Shown here: positions 36,827 to 47,700 of the stretch, in pieces
Numbering within the stretch: position 1 is the stretch's first letter
How the letters are laid out: every line of letters starts with the position of its first letter
NCBI RefSeq assembly: GCF_001591165.1
Contig: NZ_BCUG01000022.1
Location: 28,104 to 92,103 of the forward strand
Length of the DNA: 64,000 nt
Reading direction: 5' to 3'
Source of the DNA: Thauera butanivorans NBRC 103042
GTDB lineage: Bacteria; Pseudomonadota; Gammaproteobacteria; Burkholderiales; Rhodocyclaceae
The notes under the pieces: model-generated
Database searches by the model: none
Seen by the model: only the letters and a program-made list of their open reading frames with translations
What the model was told of the DNA's origin: nothing
Translations under genes and position numbers: made by a program

Positions 36827-38736
36827 GCGAACTCTTCAACAGCTTCGCCAGCGGAACGGTGAACGTCAACGAACAGAAGCTTGCAACGACACCGCAGACG
36901 GGCGCCTTCACCACCAACGCCCTGCTCTCCGGCGTCCTGCAGCAGGAAAGCCTGCTCTCGGCCGGCACGCTCGCCGCGCTCGGCACGCTGCCGCTGCAAT
37001 TCTCCCAGCCGAAGGAACCGCTCACCGAGCCGGTCTTCAACAAGGCCCCCTCCACCGGCAAGGGCGTGCTGTCGCACGTCAATCCGATCAAGGACAGCTT
37101 CCTGAACGTGCAGCGCGAGCTGCTCGATCTGCGCGACAAGGCCGACACCCGCCGGAACCAGGCGAAGTCGCTGATCGACCGCGTCTGCGACTTCCTCGAC
37201 GACCACCTGCAGCCGGCCGAACTGCGCCGCCTCGGCGTCATCGCCGACGACAGGGAGGCGCCCGCCTTCCGCCTGCGCATCGCCCCGGACCTGCACTCTG
37301 CCGCGGGCCTGCTGCTGCGCCCCCGGCTCGACCGCGCACTCGCCAAGCCGGGAGAGGCCGGGCCCGACGGCACGCCGCACAACGACGAATCGGCGCTGTT
37401 CTCGGCCGGCAAGACCATCGCCGACGACATCGCCAAGATCGAGGCGCTGCGCGGCGCGTTGATCACGCTGCGCCGCCGCCACCAGCAGACCGTCGACGAC
37501 CTGCGCGCCCGGCTCGCGGCATTGGAGGCCGACATCCCCGGCGAGATCCGCCAGCTCGACGTGCGCGAACGCGAACGCGCCGAGGCTCTCGACGACTACG
37601 CCGTCGCGCAGCGCCTGCTGGCCGAGCACTGGCGCGAGGTCGAGGCCGCCCATGCCGAGCGCCGCCGCATCATCGAAAGCCATCTCGGCCTGTTCTACGT
37701 CAAGGTGCGCGAGACCCCGCTCGGCCGCACGCTGCCCGATCCGCTGGACCTGCGCCCGTCCAGCCCGGACGACCTGGTGCCCGGCTGCGCCGGGCGCGAC
37801 ACCGCGCTGCCCGCCGCGCTCCTGCCCTTCATGGAGGCGGTCTACGCCATCCCAGCCGGCGACTGGGCGGGCCTGCGCCCGCTCGGCCATCTACTGCCGG
37901 GGCGGGAGATCCTCGCCGGCCTCGTCGATGCGCGCCGGCACAAGCTCGCGCTGCAGTTGAACCGCACGGTGGTAGCCGCCGCCTTCGCCACGCCGGTGCT
38001 CGCCGGACTGGCGCAGCAGAACGATGCGCTGGTGCGCGAAGTCGCGATGCGCCCCTTCGACGCCGCCGCGCTGACGGACCTGCAGCGCCAGGGCAGCGCG
38101 ATCCTCGCGCTCGACGACCTGCTCGCCATTCCGTCGCCGCTGCTGCGCGAGCCGGCGCGGGCGCTGCACCAGCGCCTCGACGCCGCCGCCGGCTGCCTGC
38201 TCGCCCGCCTGCGCGCCATTTCGCCGTCCATCCGCCTCGACTGGGCGACGGCCGCCGAGGCCAACCGCCTGGCGGTCGACAGCCCGGAACGCTGGCCCGG
38301 CCTCGCCAGCGCCGAGGAGCGCGACTTCAACGGCGTGCGCACGCTGGTCGAACTCGTCGCCTGGTGGTTCCGCCAGCTCGACGCCGATGCCTCCGCCGCC
38401 GCGCGCAGCGCGATGCGCAACCTCGTGCGCGCCTGCCTGCTGCTCGCCGCCAGCGACGACCCGCAGCAACTCGTCCAGGGCAGCATCAAGACCCTCCCCG
38501 GCCGCTTCCGCCTCGGCGACGCGCTGCGCCTGACGCTGAACCGCGAGGCTGCGCCGGGCACGCTGCTGCAGCTCTTCGACGACAGCCAGCGCGTCATCGC
38601 CACGCTGCGCGTCGACGATCACGACGGCCAGGGCACGGTGGCCTCGGTCGCCAGCATCCTCGATCCGCGCCTGGAACGGGAGCCGGCCGCGATCCTGAGC
38701 ACGGCGCTGCGCATCAGCGGAGCCGACCGGGGCTGA
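36823..38736 (+). CDS. Helical eCIS protein of unknown function
   Basis: 637 residues, no family recognised. Largely alpha-helical, with charged coiled-coil stretches at about 80-130 and 195-290 (including LRRRHQQTVDDLRARLAALE). A C-terminal beta-rich end contains LRLTLNREAAPGTLLQLFDD. No signal peptide or membrane segment. Translational coupling (ATGA) to the preceding gene and a 4-bp gap to the next place it in the same assembly module. Confidence 0.65.
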   Translation: MSELFNSFASGTVNVNEQKLATTPQTGAFTTNALLSGVLQQESLLSAGTLAALGTLPLQFSQPKEPLTEPVFNKAPSTGKGVLSHVNPIKDSFLNVQRELLDLRDKADTRRNQAKSLIDRVCDFLDDHLQPAELRRLGVIADDREAPAFRLRIAPDLHSAAGLLLRPRLDRALAKPGEAGPDGTPHNDESALFSAGKTIADDIAKIEALRGALITLRRRHQQTVDDLRARLAALEADIPGEIRQLDVRERERAEALDDYAVAQRLLAEHWREVEAAHAERRRIIESHLGLFYVKVRETPLGRTLPDPLDLRPSSPDDLVPGCAGRDTALPAALLPFMEAVYAIPAGDWAGLRPLGHLLPGREILAGLVDARRHKLALQLNRTVVAAAFATPVLAGLAQQNDALVREVAMRPFDAAALTDLQRQGSAILALDDLLAIPSPLLREPARALHQRLDAAAGCLLARLRAISPSIRLDWATAAEANRLAVDSPERWPGLASAEERDFNGVRTLVELVAWWFRQLDADASAAARSAMRNLVRACLLLAASDDPQQLVQGSIKTLPGRFRLGDALRLTLNREAAPGTLLQLFDDSQRVIATLRVDDHDGQGTVASVASILDPRLEREPAAILSTALRISGADRG

Positions 38737-38740
38737 GCGC

Positions 38741-40369
38741 ATGAACGCCGCCGACCTCCGCCTCGGCCGCGTCGTGCTGCGCGGCACGGCCAGTACCGTC
38801 GCCCGCGCCCGCGCGGAGTTGCCGGCCGCGCTGGCGCGCAGCCGCTGGCCGGCAGCCGGCGACGATGCGATCCTGGTCCTGCGCCGCGTCGCCGTCAGCG
38901 GCACGCTGCCGGAACTGCCGGCGCGCGCCGCCGCGGCCACCGCGCAGATCGCCCGCCGCGCCGCCGATCCGTGGAGCCCGGCGGCCGACGGCGCCGAGGC
39001 GGTGCGCTTTCGCGATGCGCTCGACTACCGCGCCTGCCTCGCCCGCGATCTGCTCGCCGGCACCGCCGCGCGGCGCTGGCTGTGGCGCCATCGCGCCGCG
39101 CTGCCCGGCCTGCGGCCCGCAGGCGCGCTCGCCGCCCTGCTCGCGGAGGATGCGCTGGCGCTGCCCGCGCTGCTCGACCACCCCGGCCTGCGCGCGGCAC
39201 TGCCTGCGCTGTGGCGCGCGCTCGATGCGCCGGCCGCCCGCGTGCTGCTGCATGCCATCGGCACCGCGACCGGCTGGAGCGGCGCGATCGCCGCCGCGCT
39301 CGATCCCCCGCCGGGCAGACGCCGGGCGGCACATCAGGACGGGCCGGATCGGGACGCATCCGGCCGGGAACGGCCTGAATCGTCCGCACCGCATTCCTCG
39401 ACGGCCAGCCCGGATGCGGACGTGACCGCCCATGCTCCGCCGCCCGCACCCCCTGTTTCTCCTGCCGGCGACGGCATCGCGGGCGCGCCCGACGGCACAC
39501 CCCAGCCTTCAGCCCCCTACTGGCACGCGATGCCGGGCGCCCAACAGGCCATCGCCGGCCTGCCGCCAAACGATCCGCGCGCCGTGCTGCAGGCCGTGCT
39601 CGGGCTGTGGGCCGGCACACCAGCCATGCTGGGCGCTGCCAGCGCGGGCCAGGGTCTGCGCGATGCCGCGCACGCGCTGGTTCGTGCCACGCCCTCGGCA
39701 CTGACCGCGGCCACGCCGGCGCCCCGCACGGCTCCAGCCGCTCCGTCCGCCACAGCGACGGCAAGGCCGGCCCGATCCCGCCCTGCGGACGAAGCGGCGG
39801 CTGCACCATCCGCCGCCCCCGCGCCGGAGCCGCCTCCGCTTTCCTCCAGCGCGGCATCGGCGATGCCGCTTCCGCCCGCCGCGGAGCATGACTTCCTGAC
39901 CCGCGGCGGCGGCCTCTTCTTCCTGCTCAACGTGCTGAACCTGCCCGCGCTGCGCGGCTGGCGGGCGGCGCTCACCGAGCCGCAGGCCGGCTGGCGAGAA
40001 CTGGCACGCCTCGCCGTGCGCATCGGCGCCCCGACCGACCCGCCGCTGGCGGCCTTCCTGGCACAGGCCTGCGGCCTGGATGCCGGCACCAGCCCGGCCG
40101 CCGCGCTCGCCGCCCTCGGCACGGGCCACGATGCCGCCACGGTCGACGCCGCGGCCCGCCGTTTCCACGGCGATGCCGCGCTCGCCGCGTTGCGCGCCGA
40201 GCGCCCCGCCCGGGTACGCGCGAGCGCCAGCCGCGTCGACGTCCACCTCGGCCTTGCCGACGCCAGCCTCGACATCCGCCGCGCCGGCCTGGACATCGAC
40301 CCCGGCTGGCTGCCCTGGCTCGGCCGCGTCGTGCGCTTCCATTACGACCGCGGAGGCTTCATGCCATGA
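38741..40369 (+). CDS. eCIS protein with Pro/Ala-rich linker, coded next to the AAA+ ATPase
   Basis: 542 residues, unknown function. The N-terminal part (about 1-190) and C-terminal part (about 385-540) are separated by a low-complexity Ala/Pro linker. The C-terminus ends with VDVHLGLADASLDIRRAGLD and PGWLPWLGRVVRFHYD, a motif I associate with proteins coded beside eCIS ATPases. The stop overlaps the ATPase start by 4 bp, suggesting that the two proteins work together. Confidence 0.65.
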   Translation: MNAADLRLGRVVLRGTASTVARARAELPAALARSRWPAAGDDAILVLRRVAVSGTLPELPARAAAATAQIARRAADPWSPAADGAEAVRFRDALDYRACLARDLLAGTAARRWLWRHRAALPGLRPAGALAALLAEDALALPALLDHPGLRAALPALWRALDAPAARVLLHAIGTATGWSGAIAAALDPPPGRRRAAHQDGPDRDASGRERPESSAPHSSTASPDADVTAHAPPPAPPVSPAGDGIAGAPDGTPQPSAPYWHAMPGAQQAIAGLPPNDPRAVLQAVLGLWAGTPAMLGAASAGQGLRDAAHALVRATPSALTAATPAPRTAPAAPSATATARPARSRPADEAAAAPSAAPAPEPPPLSSSAASAMPLPPAAEHDFLTRGGGLFFLLNVLNLPALRGWRAALTEPQAGWRELARLAVRIGAPTDPPLAAFLAQACGLDAGTSPAAALAALGTGHDAATVDAAARRFHGDAALAALRAERPARVRASASRVDVHLGLADASLDIRRAGLDIDPGWLPWLGRVVRFHYDRGGFMP

Positions 40370-42405
40370 ACGCGCCCGCCCTGCACAACGCCCAGGCCGC
40401 GACGCCGCCCGACGCTGCGCGCCTGTCGCGCGCCTTCGTCCATGCCGGGATCGCCGAGTTCGCGCGGCTCAGCCTCGGCGCCCCGTCGGCGGTGTTCGAC
40501 GCGCTGGCCGCGAGCCAGGCCGGCGACGAGCTCGCGACCCTGCTCGGCACGCCGCGCGACGACTGGCATGCCGCCTGCCTCGCGCTCGCGCGCACCGCGC
40601 CCGAGCTGCGCGGCCCGCTCGGCCGCCTGCTGGCCGACCTGAAGCTGCAGCTCCACGAATGGTTCGCGCTGGCGCTGTGCGGCGAGAACGAATCGAGCCA
40701 TCTGCTGAACCTCGCGCTGGCGGAGCTGCAGGCGCCCGGCGCGCTGCGGCCCGGCCTGCATCTCGTCGCCGCGGCCAGCGCAGCGCTGTTCGGCGCCTCG
40801 CTGGCGCCGCTCGCGCTCCCCAACCACCGGCTGGTGCGCGCCGGCGTGCTCGACATCGTCGGCGACGGCCCGCTGCCCACGCGCATGCTGGCGGTCGCGC
40901 CCGAGCTGTGGGCGCTGCTGTGCGGCGACACCAGCGCCTGGCGCGACACCGCGCCGCTGCCGGCCAGCGACGTGGTGCTGCCGCACAGCTTCCGCGAACG
41001 CCTGCCCGCGCTCGCGGCCATGCTGCGCAGCGGCGTCGGCCGCCACGTCGTGTTCCGCGGCGCCCGCGCGGCCGGCCTTGCCGCCGCCGCGCGGCTGGCC
41101 GCCACCGTGGGCCGCCCGCCGCTGCAGCTGGAGGCCGCGGCCTGGGTTCGCCAGCCCGCGCTGGCGGCCGCCTGCCGCTATGCCGGCTGGCTGCCGGTGC
41201 TGACGCTCGAACTCGGCCCCGGCGAGCGCCACGCGTTGCCGGCCCATCCCGCGCTCGCGGTGCCGCTGCTGATCGTCACCGGGCGCGACGGCGCGGTGGA
41301 AGGCGAAGCCCTGGTCGAGATCGACCTGCCGCCGCTGTCGGCGCAGGAGCGCCGCGATGCCTGGCACGCCGCACTCGCGGCCGGAGACGGACGGCCCGGC
41401 GATGCCCGGCCTGACCCGCGGCTGGACGCGCAGCTGGACCAGTTCGCCGGCCACGCGCTGCTCGACGGCCCCACCGTGCACAGCCTCGCCGAGCGCATCC
41501 GCCTCGACACCGGCGTGCGCGGCGAAGCACCCACGCTCGCCCACCTGCGCCGCGCGCGCACCGGCTTCGGCAGCGAGCGCCTGCGCCAGCTCGCCCAGCC
41601 GGTGGCGCGCGAAGTCGGCGCGGACGAGCTGGTGCTGCCGGACGAGCTGCTCGAACGCTTCGATGCGCTGATCGCGCGCTGCCGCCAGCGCGAAGCGCTC
41701 GCCGAAGGACTGGGCGCGAGCCTCGCCGAGCCCGCGCCGGGCGTGCGCGCGCTGTTCTGCGGCGAGAGCGGCGCCGGCAAGACGCTGGCCGCGAGCCGGC
41801 TGGCGACCGTGCTCGGCGCGCCGCTGTTCCGGGTCGACCTGTCCGCGGTGATGAACAAGTACATCGGCGAATCCGAGAAGAACCTGGGCCGCCTGCTCGA
41901 CGAGGCCGCCGCGCTGGACGTGATCCTGCTGATCGACGAGGCCGATGCGCTGTTCGGCCGCCGCGGCGAAGGCAAGGAGACCGGCGAGCGCTACGCCAAC
42001 ATGCTGACCAACTTCCTGCTCACCCGCATCGAGCAGCACTCCGGCATCGTCGTGCTCACCAGCAACAACCGCGGCCGCATCGATGCCGCCTTCACCCGCC
42101 GCTTCGACGCCATCATCGAATTCCCGCCGCCGGGCGTGGCCGAACGCCTGCGCATCTGGCATTCGCACCTCGGCCGCCGCGCCCCCGACGCCGCGCTGTG
42201 CCGCCAGCTCGCGAGCTATTGCACCCTGCCCGGCGGCCACATTCGCAACGCGGTACTGCAGGCCGCGGCGCTCGACCCGGCCGGCGCCGGCAAGGGCGAG
42301 CCGCCGCCGATCTCCGCCGGGCACCTGGTCGGCGCGCTGATCGACGAATACCGCAAGATCGGCCGCAGCCCACCGCCGCAACTGCTGCATGCGAGGGGAG
42401 CATAA
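40366..42405 (+). CDS. AAA+ ATPase of the injection system (Afp15/Pvc15-like)
   Basis: 679 residues. The C-terminal AAA module has Walker A GESGAGKT near residue 466, VMNKYIGESEKNL, Walker B ILLIDEADALFG near 520, sensor-1 VVLTSNNRGRIDAAF and arginine finger TRRFD. The N-terminal 400 residues are an Ala/Leu-rich domain typical of eCIS ATPases. This enzyme is needed for assembly or cargo loading in related systems. The next gene starts inside its TAA stop. Confidence 0.93.
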   Translation: MNAPALHNAQAATPPDAARLSRAFVHAGIAEFARLSLGAPSAVFDALAASQAGDELATLLGTPRDDWHAACLALARTAPELRGPLGRLLADLKLQLHEWFALALCGENESSHLLNLALAELQAPGALRPGLHLVAAASAALFGASLAPLALPNHRLVRAGVLDIVGDGPLPTRMLAVAPELWALLCGDTSAWRDTAPLPASDVVLPHSFRERLPALAAMLRSGVGRHVVFRGARAAGLAAAARLAATVGRPPLQLEAAAWVRQPALAAACRYAGWLPVLTLELGPGERHALPAHPALAVPLLIVTGRDGAVEGEALVEIDLPPLSAQERRDAWHAALAAGDGRPGDARPDPRLDAQLDQFAGHALLDGPTVHSLAERIRLDTGVRGEAPTLAHLRRARTGFGSERLRQLAQPVAREVGADELVLPDELLERFDALIARCRQREALAEGLGASLAEPAPGVRALFCGESGAGKTLAASRLATVLGAPLFRVDLSAVMNKYIGESEKNLGRLLDEAAALDVILLIDEADALFGRRGEGKETGERYANMLTNFLLTRIEQHSGIVVLTSNNRGRIDAAFTRRFDAIIEFPPPGVAERLRIWHSHLGRRAPDAALCRQLASYCTLPGGHIRNAVLQAAALDPAGAGKGEPPPISAGHLVGALIDEYRKIGRSPPPQLLHARGA

Positions 42406-44711
42406 TGAGCCGCCTGACACCCGGCCTGCGGCGCAAGCCCGCGCCCGCGCCCGACGGCAAGGCGCAAAACGCCACGGCCGGATCGCCGGCGGCCGGCAAG
42501 AACATGCCCGCCGCGGGCGCGCCCGGCGGCAGCGCCATGAAGCCGCAGGGCGGGCAGGCTGCCAACGCTGCCTCCGGCGAAGCGGCGAAGACGGCTCCGG
42601 GCACGCCGGGCTACCTGCAGGCCAAGCTGGCGGTGAGCCATCCGCAGGATGCTGAGGAACAGGAGGCGGACAAGCTCGCCGGCGAAGTGCGCCGCGCGCT
42701 GCGCCCGCCCGCGGGCGGCACGCAGGCCTGCGCGGCCTGCAGCGGCGCAGCGCCGCGCGGCAGCCTGGAACCGGCGATCACGCCGCCGAAGAAGGACGTG
42801 CTGTCGCCGAAGCTGTGGCGTTCAGCGGCGGCCGGGGAAGCGGGCAAGGCAGGCGCACCGGATGCCGGCAAGGCTGTCGGCGAAGCTGCCGGCACGCCGC
42901 AGGCAGGCAGCGGCGGCGCCGATCCGCTCGCCGGCAGGACCGCGCCGGCCGGCACCGAGCAGCGCATCGCCGCGCGCCGCGGCCAGGGCACGGCGCTGGA
43001 CCCCGATCTGCGCGCCCGGCTCGAAGCCCAGCTCGGCCGCGACCTGTCGGCCGTCCGCATCCACACCGACGCCGAAGCCGATGCGATGTGCGTGGAAATG
43101 CACGCCCGCGCCTTCACGGTCGGCAACGACGTCTATTTCTCGGCCGGCAGCTATGCGCCAAGCAGCGACGCCGGGCTGGAACTGCTGGCCCACGAACTCG
43201 CCCACGTCGGCCAGCAGGCAGACGCCGGCGGCCCGCAGAGCGCCGCGCCCAAGCTGCAGCGCGACTGGTGGGACGACCTGTTCGGCGGCAGCGGCGGGCC
43301 GGCCGACCCGATGGCGGCGTGCAGGAATGAACTCGAAGAGGCCGAGGACTGGGCTAGGGCCGGGCCTTATCCGGCCGCGCCACGGACCATCATCGGCGCC
43401 GGCGGCCGTGGTGGTTTCGATGCGCAGTACACGACGGACCCGGCCGAAGGCAACGGAACGCTCGACATCACGCAGGGCGTTGCAATCGAGTTCAAGGACA
43501 CGCTCGTCGTCAGTGGCGGCGCCATCGCCCCGCATCCGGACCTGCCGGCCACACCTGCCATTGCCGCGCTGGCCGCCCGTCTGAACGCGATTCCCATTCC
43601 CCTGCTACGCAGTGCCGTGCTCGCTTCCTACCAATGGACGCCGGCGGAACGTGCGCCGTGGATCGATGAACTGAAAACCATGATCGAAACGAGCTGGGGC
43701 GGTCGCCACAGCTTCTTCCTGAACAAGCCGCGCTGGAACTGGCTGGGTGCCGACGTGCGGGTCACGCTCGACATCGGCGCACGGGCAAAAGCAGCCGGCG
43801 ATCACATGCTGACCGAGACGTACAAGATGCCGACTGGCGAGAGCCTGCGTACCTACGACATCGCGCACCAGGTCAGCCACGGCAGCGGTGCCGACGCCCA
43901 CGATCAGACGATGCGGCTCGCCAGTACCACGACCGGCCCGAAAGAAGTCGACCTGCTGCGGGAGTCCGTCCAGTTCGGCGACAATTCCGACGTGCTCACG
44001 CCGGCGGCAAGCGCCGCGCTCGATGCCTTCATCAGGAGATTCAACGGCGCCACTGCCAACGCGGCGCACCAGGAAGTGCGGGTCGAGATCGTCGGCCATG
44101 CCAGCGCTTCGGGCAGCGAGTCATACAACATGGCCTTGTCGCAGCGTCGCGCACAAGCCGTGCGCGACTATCTCGCCAGCAACGGATTTGCGAATACGGC
44201 CTCACGCGTCGCGCTCGACCCGCGGGGCGAAACCGAAGCCGATCAGAGCCAGCCCCGGCTCGGAAGCGACCGACGCGTCGATCTGATCGTCGACGGCGGC
44301 GAGCGCATGATCACCGCGGCCCACGAATGGGGCCACGCCTTCGGCCTCGGCGATGAATACGTCACCGGCGGTAGCAACATCGGCGACCCGGTCGCCCATG
44401 ACGATCTGGTCAAGGCGATGACCGATGCAAGCGGCAGTCCCTTGCCGGGAGCAATCAGGGAGCACAACGCCGGCATCATGTCCCTGGGCAACGAGGTCAG
44501 GCCGCAGCACTACGCCACCTTCCACAACGCGCTGAGCACCATCACCGCACAGTCGCCCTGGTCGCTGGGCCTGCACAAGCCGAAATGGCAGGTGGCGATG
44601 GAATGCGGCGCGCCGTCGCCGCCGGGCGACTGGCCGACGCCGGCGCCGCGCGCGCCCGGCGGCATTCCCGGCGCGCAACCGGGCAGCGGCGATGGAAGCG
44701 CCGTCGCCTAG
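42405..44711 (+). CDS. Putative eCIS cargo: DUF4157 + OmpA-like domain + metzincin-like protease
   Basis: 768 residues. Residues 1-190 are Ala/Gly/Pro-rich and disordered. Residues about 195-275 are a DUF4157 domain (DLSAVRIHTDAEAD, HARAFTVGNDVYFS, LLAHELAHVGQQ with HExxH at about 263). Residues about 515-632 resemble OmpA/MotB peptidoglycan-binding domains (SVQFGDNSDVLTPAA, EIVGHASASGSESYNMALSQ, LGSDRRVDLIV). Directly after comes AAHEWGHAFGLGDEY (about 637-651), an HExxHxxGxxD metzincin-type zinc site. DUF4157 marks many eCIS-associated effectors. The gene follows the ATPase and overlaps the next cargo candidate by 20 bp. Confidence 0.8.
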   Translation: MSRLTPGLRRKPAPAPDGKAQNATAGSPAAGKNMPAAGAPGGSAMKPQGGQAANAASGEAAKTAPGTPGYLQAKLAVSHPQDAEEQEADKLAGEVRRALRPPAGGTQACAACSGAAPRGSLEPAITPPKKDVLSPKLWRSAAAGEAGKAGAPDAGKAVGEAAGTPQAGSGGADPLAGRTAPAGTEQRIAARRGQGTALDPDLRARLEAQLGRDLSAVRIHTDAEADAMCVEMHARAFTVGNDVYFSAGSYAPSSDAGLELLAHELAHVGQQADAGGPQSAAPKLQRDWWDDLFGGSGGPADPMAACRNELEEAEDWARAGPYPAAPRTIIGAGGRGGFDAQYTTDPAEGNGTLDITQGVAIEFKDTLVVSGGAIAPHPDLPATPAIAALAARLNAIPIPLLRSAVLASYQWTPAERAPWIDELKTMIETSWGGRHSFFLNKPRWNWLGADVRVTLDIGARAKAAGDHMLTETYKMPTGESLRTYDIAHQVSHGSGADAHDQTMRLASTTTGPKEVDLLRESVQFGDNSDVLTPAASAALDAFIRRFNGATANAAHQEVRVEIVGHASASGSESYNMALSQRRAQAVRDYLASNGFANTASRVALDPRGETEADQSQPRLGSDRRVDLIVDGGERMITAAHEWGHAFGLGDEYVTGGSNIGDPVAHDDLVKAMTDASGSPLPGAIREHNAGIMSLGNEVRPQHYATFHNALSTITAQSPWSLGLHKPKWQVAMECGAPSPPGDWPTPAPRAPGGIPGAQPGSGDGSAVA

Positions 44712-47700
44712 ATTCGCCCGCCGGCCGAGCGAACGGCCGGCGCTGGGCCCGCAGGCCCTTGCCCGCAGCGGCGGCACGGCGAGGGCGGCGGCCTCGTCTC
44801 CGCACCCGGCCGCCGCGCCCGCGCCGCCGTCGACCCTGCCCGCCTACGCCGCGCGCCCCACGCGCCTCAGCCAGCCCGGCGAGGCCATCGAACGCGAAGC
44901 CGAAGGCCACGCCGACGCGGCCGCGCCCGCCAGCACGCCGGACCCCACGCCGACCGCGGCCCCCGCGCCGCCGCCATCGGCCGCCAGCGCCGACAGCGAC
45001 GCAACCCCGTCCCCGCCGGCACATGCAGCCGCCGCTGCCGCGGCCGGCACATCCTCCCCTTCGGCCCCGCCCGGAGCGGCCCTGCCCGCCTATGCCGCCG
45101 GCCGCGTCGAGGACCGCCGCGGGCGTGGCGAGCCGCTGCCCGAGGATGCGCGCGCACCGCTCGAAAGCCATTTCGGCCGCGACTTCGCCGACGTCCGCAT
45201 CCACACCGATGCCGAGGCGGCGCGCCTGACGGCCGCATTGGGCGCACGCGCGTTCACGTCGGGGCGCGACATCCATGTCGCAGCCGACGCCTACGCACCG
45301 GACACGGCCGAAGGCCGCCATCTCCTCGCCCACGAACTCGCCCACGTCGTACAGCAGGATGGCCAGGCCGCTGCGGTGCTCGCGCGTGCGATCGAGCCCG
45401 AGATGCACACCCGCTACCACGAGAGCGCACGCACCGCCGCAGCCCTCGCGGCGCTTGAGCGGCTCGAAATCCCAGCGGTGAAGGCGCGCCATCTGCCGCT
45501 GTACAGCGGCCTCGCCGCGGCCGGCAATCTCAAGCGCGTGCGCGGTTACGGACGCGACGGCGCCGACCAGCGCTCGGTCTGGAACAGCCAGGCGCAGGTC
45601 GGCGCCGATGCGATCCGCGAACGCCTCGGCGAGCGCAACATCCCGGTACCCGCCGATGCCGGCGGCCGCATCCGCCTCAAGCTGCACCGCGGCGCACCGC
45701 TCACGACGAAGCGTCTGTCCGAACTGCAGACCCTGCTGCGCATCCCGGGCTGGGACCGCAACGGCCGCAAGGTTCCGCAGTTCCAGGTCGATCACGTCGT
45801 CGAACTGCAGGTTTCGGGGCAGATGGGCTCGGGCGTCGGCAACAGCATCCAGAACATGGAGCTGCTGGACCAGCCGTCGAATTCGAGTTCCGGCGGCACG
45901 ATACGCAGCGGAATCTACCGCAAGGTCGATGCCTTCCTCGATACTTTCGATCCCAGGCCGGACCGCAGCACTTTCCTGCGCCAGCACGACCTCGTGTTCA
46001 CCGGCGTCGTCGCCACCGGCGCCGGCTCGGCCGCGGGCGCTTCGGCCTGGTGGACCAAGACCGAGATCGAAAGCGCCGAAGCGCTGGGCACCGCAAGCCC
46101 GCCGAGCCCGGCCGAGGACGGCGACACTCAGGGCTCGGCCGGGGAGTTCATCCTCACCTCCGGCCCCGGCGGCATCACCGTCGGCCGCTTCCGCCACAGC
46201 CCCGGCGCCGCGCCGGTGGTCGGCCGCACGCAGGCGCGCGCGCTGGCGGGTCTGGAAATCACCGCGATCAGCCTTGCCGACAACACCGGCAATCCGGAAG
46301 GGCCGATCGGCTCGATGGCGGCAAAGTGGGATCTGCCCCCCGACTGGAAGCCTGAAACCCCCGAGCTCACGGTCTCGCTGAACGGCGACGGCGAATACTG
46401 CGGCTACCCTTCCGCGCTGCCGGCGCTCAAGCTCGAATACAGCAAGCTCAGCCCGGTACTGTTCGAAAGCGTTTCGACCGAGGACGGCGAGCTTTCCGCC
46501 GAAGGCACGCTGACGCCGTCGATTCCGATCCTCGATGCGCCGATCACCGTGCGCCTGCGCGGGCGCGACCTGACTTTCTCGCTCGACTACGGCCCCGATC
46601 AGGTCAGCCTGCCGATCCCGCGCACCACCATCGACGACGCCTACGTCAGCATCTTCTATTCGACCGCGCGCGGCCTGGGTGCCGGCGGCCAGATCCTCTT
46701 CTCGATCGAAGGCGCGGGCAGCGGCGAGCTTGCCGCGTCGACGTCGACGACCGGCGGCCCCGTGTTCGAAGGCGGCTTCACCTTCGAGCCCTCCTTGTTC
46801 GACCGCGCCCGCGTGCGCGCATGGTGGCGCAACGGCCAGTTCGGCGCCGACGGCACGATAGGCATCGACACGCCCGACAAGATCCGCGGCATCGAAAGCG
46901 CAACCGCGACCGTCAGCGTCGATGAAGGCCGCTGGGCCTTCGCCGGCAGCGCGGCGCTTTCGGTGCCCGGCGTCGATGAAGCCTCGATCGCGATCACGCA
47001 GGGCGAGAACGGCCTGAACATCGCCGGCGACGTCCAGCTCGCGGCCAACCCTGCGATCCGCTCCGGCTCCATCCATGTCGAGTGCGAACAGTCCGACGGC
47101 GGCTGGAAAGTCTCGGCCAGCGGCACGGCGCAGCCGGCGATTCCGGGCGTCGATTCCGAACTCTCCGTCAGCTACGACGACGGCGCCTTCGACGCCAGCT
47201 TCAGCGGCGCCTTCAGCCGCGGCATGCTGTCCGGCCAGATCAGCGCCGGCGCGACCAACCGCAGCATCGGCGAGGATGGCCAGCCCAGTGGCGATGCTGC
47301 GCCCGACGCGCCCATCATCGTGTACGGTAGCGGCTCGGCGACCGTGCGCATCGCCCCGTGGCTGCAGGGGACGGCCGGCCTGCGGCTCGATCCGAACGGC
47401 GAGATCACCGTTTCGGGCGAAATCGCGCTGCCGGGCCAGCTCGAAATCTTCTCCAGGCTCGAATACGACAAGCGCCTGTTCGGCCTGTCGACGCAGATTC
47501 CGATCATCCCCGGCGTCGTCGCCGAAGTCGGCGGCAACCTGAGCGCCAATGCCAGCATCGGCCCGGGCGCGTTCGACCAGTTGCGGGTCGGCATCGAGTA
47601 CAACCCCGCGCACGAGGAAAACACCCACGTCACCGGCGACGCCCATCTCAAGGTGCCGGCGCAGGCCGGCCTGCGCCTGGGCGCCCGCGCCGGCGTCGGC

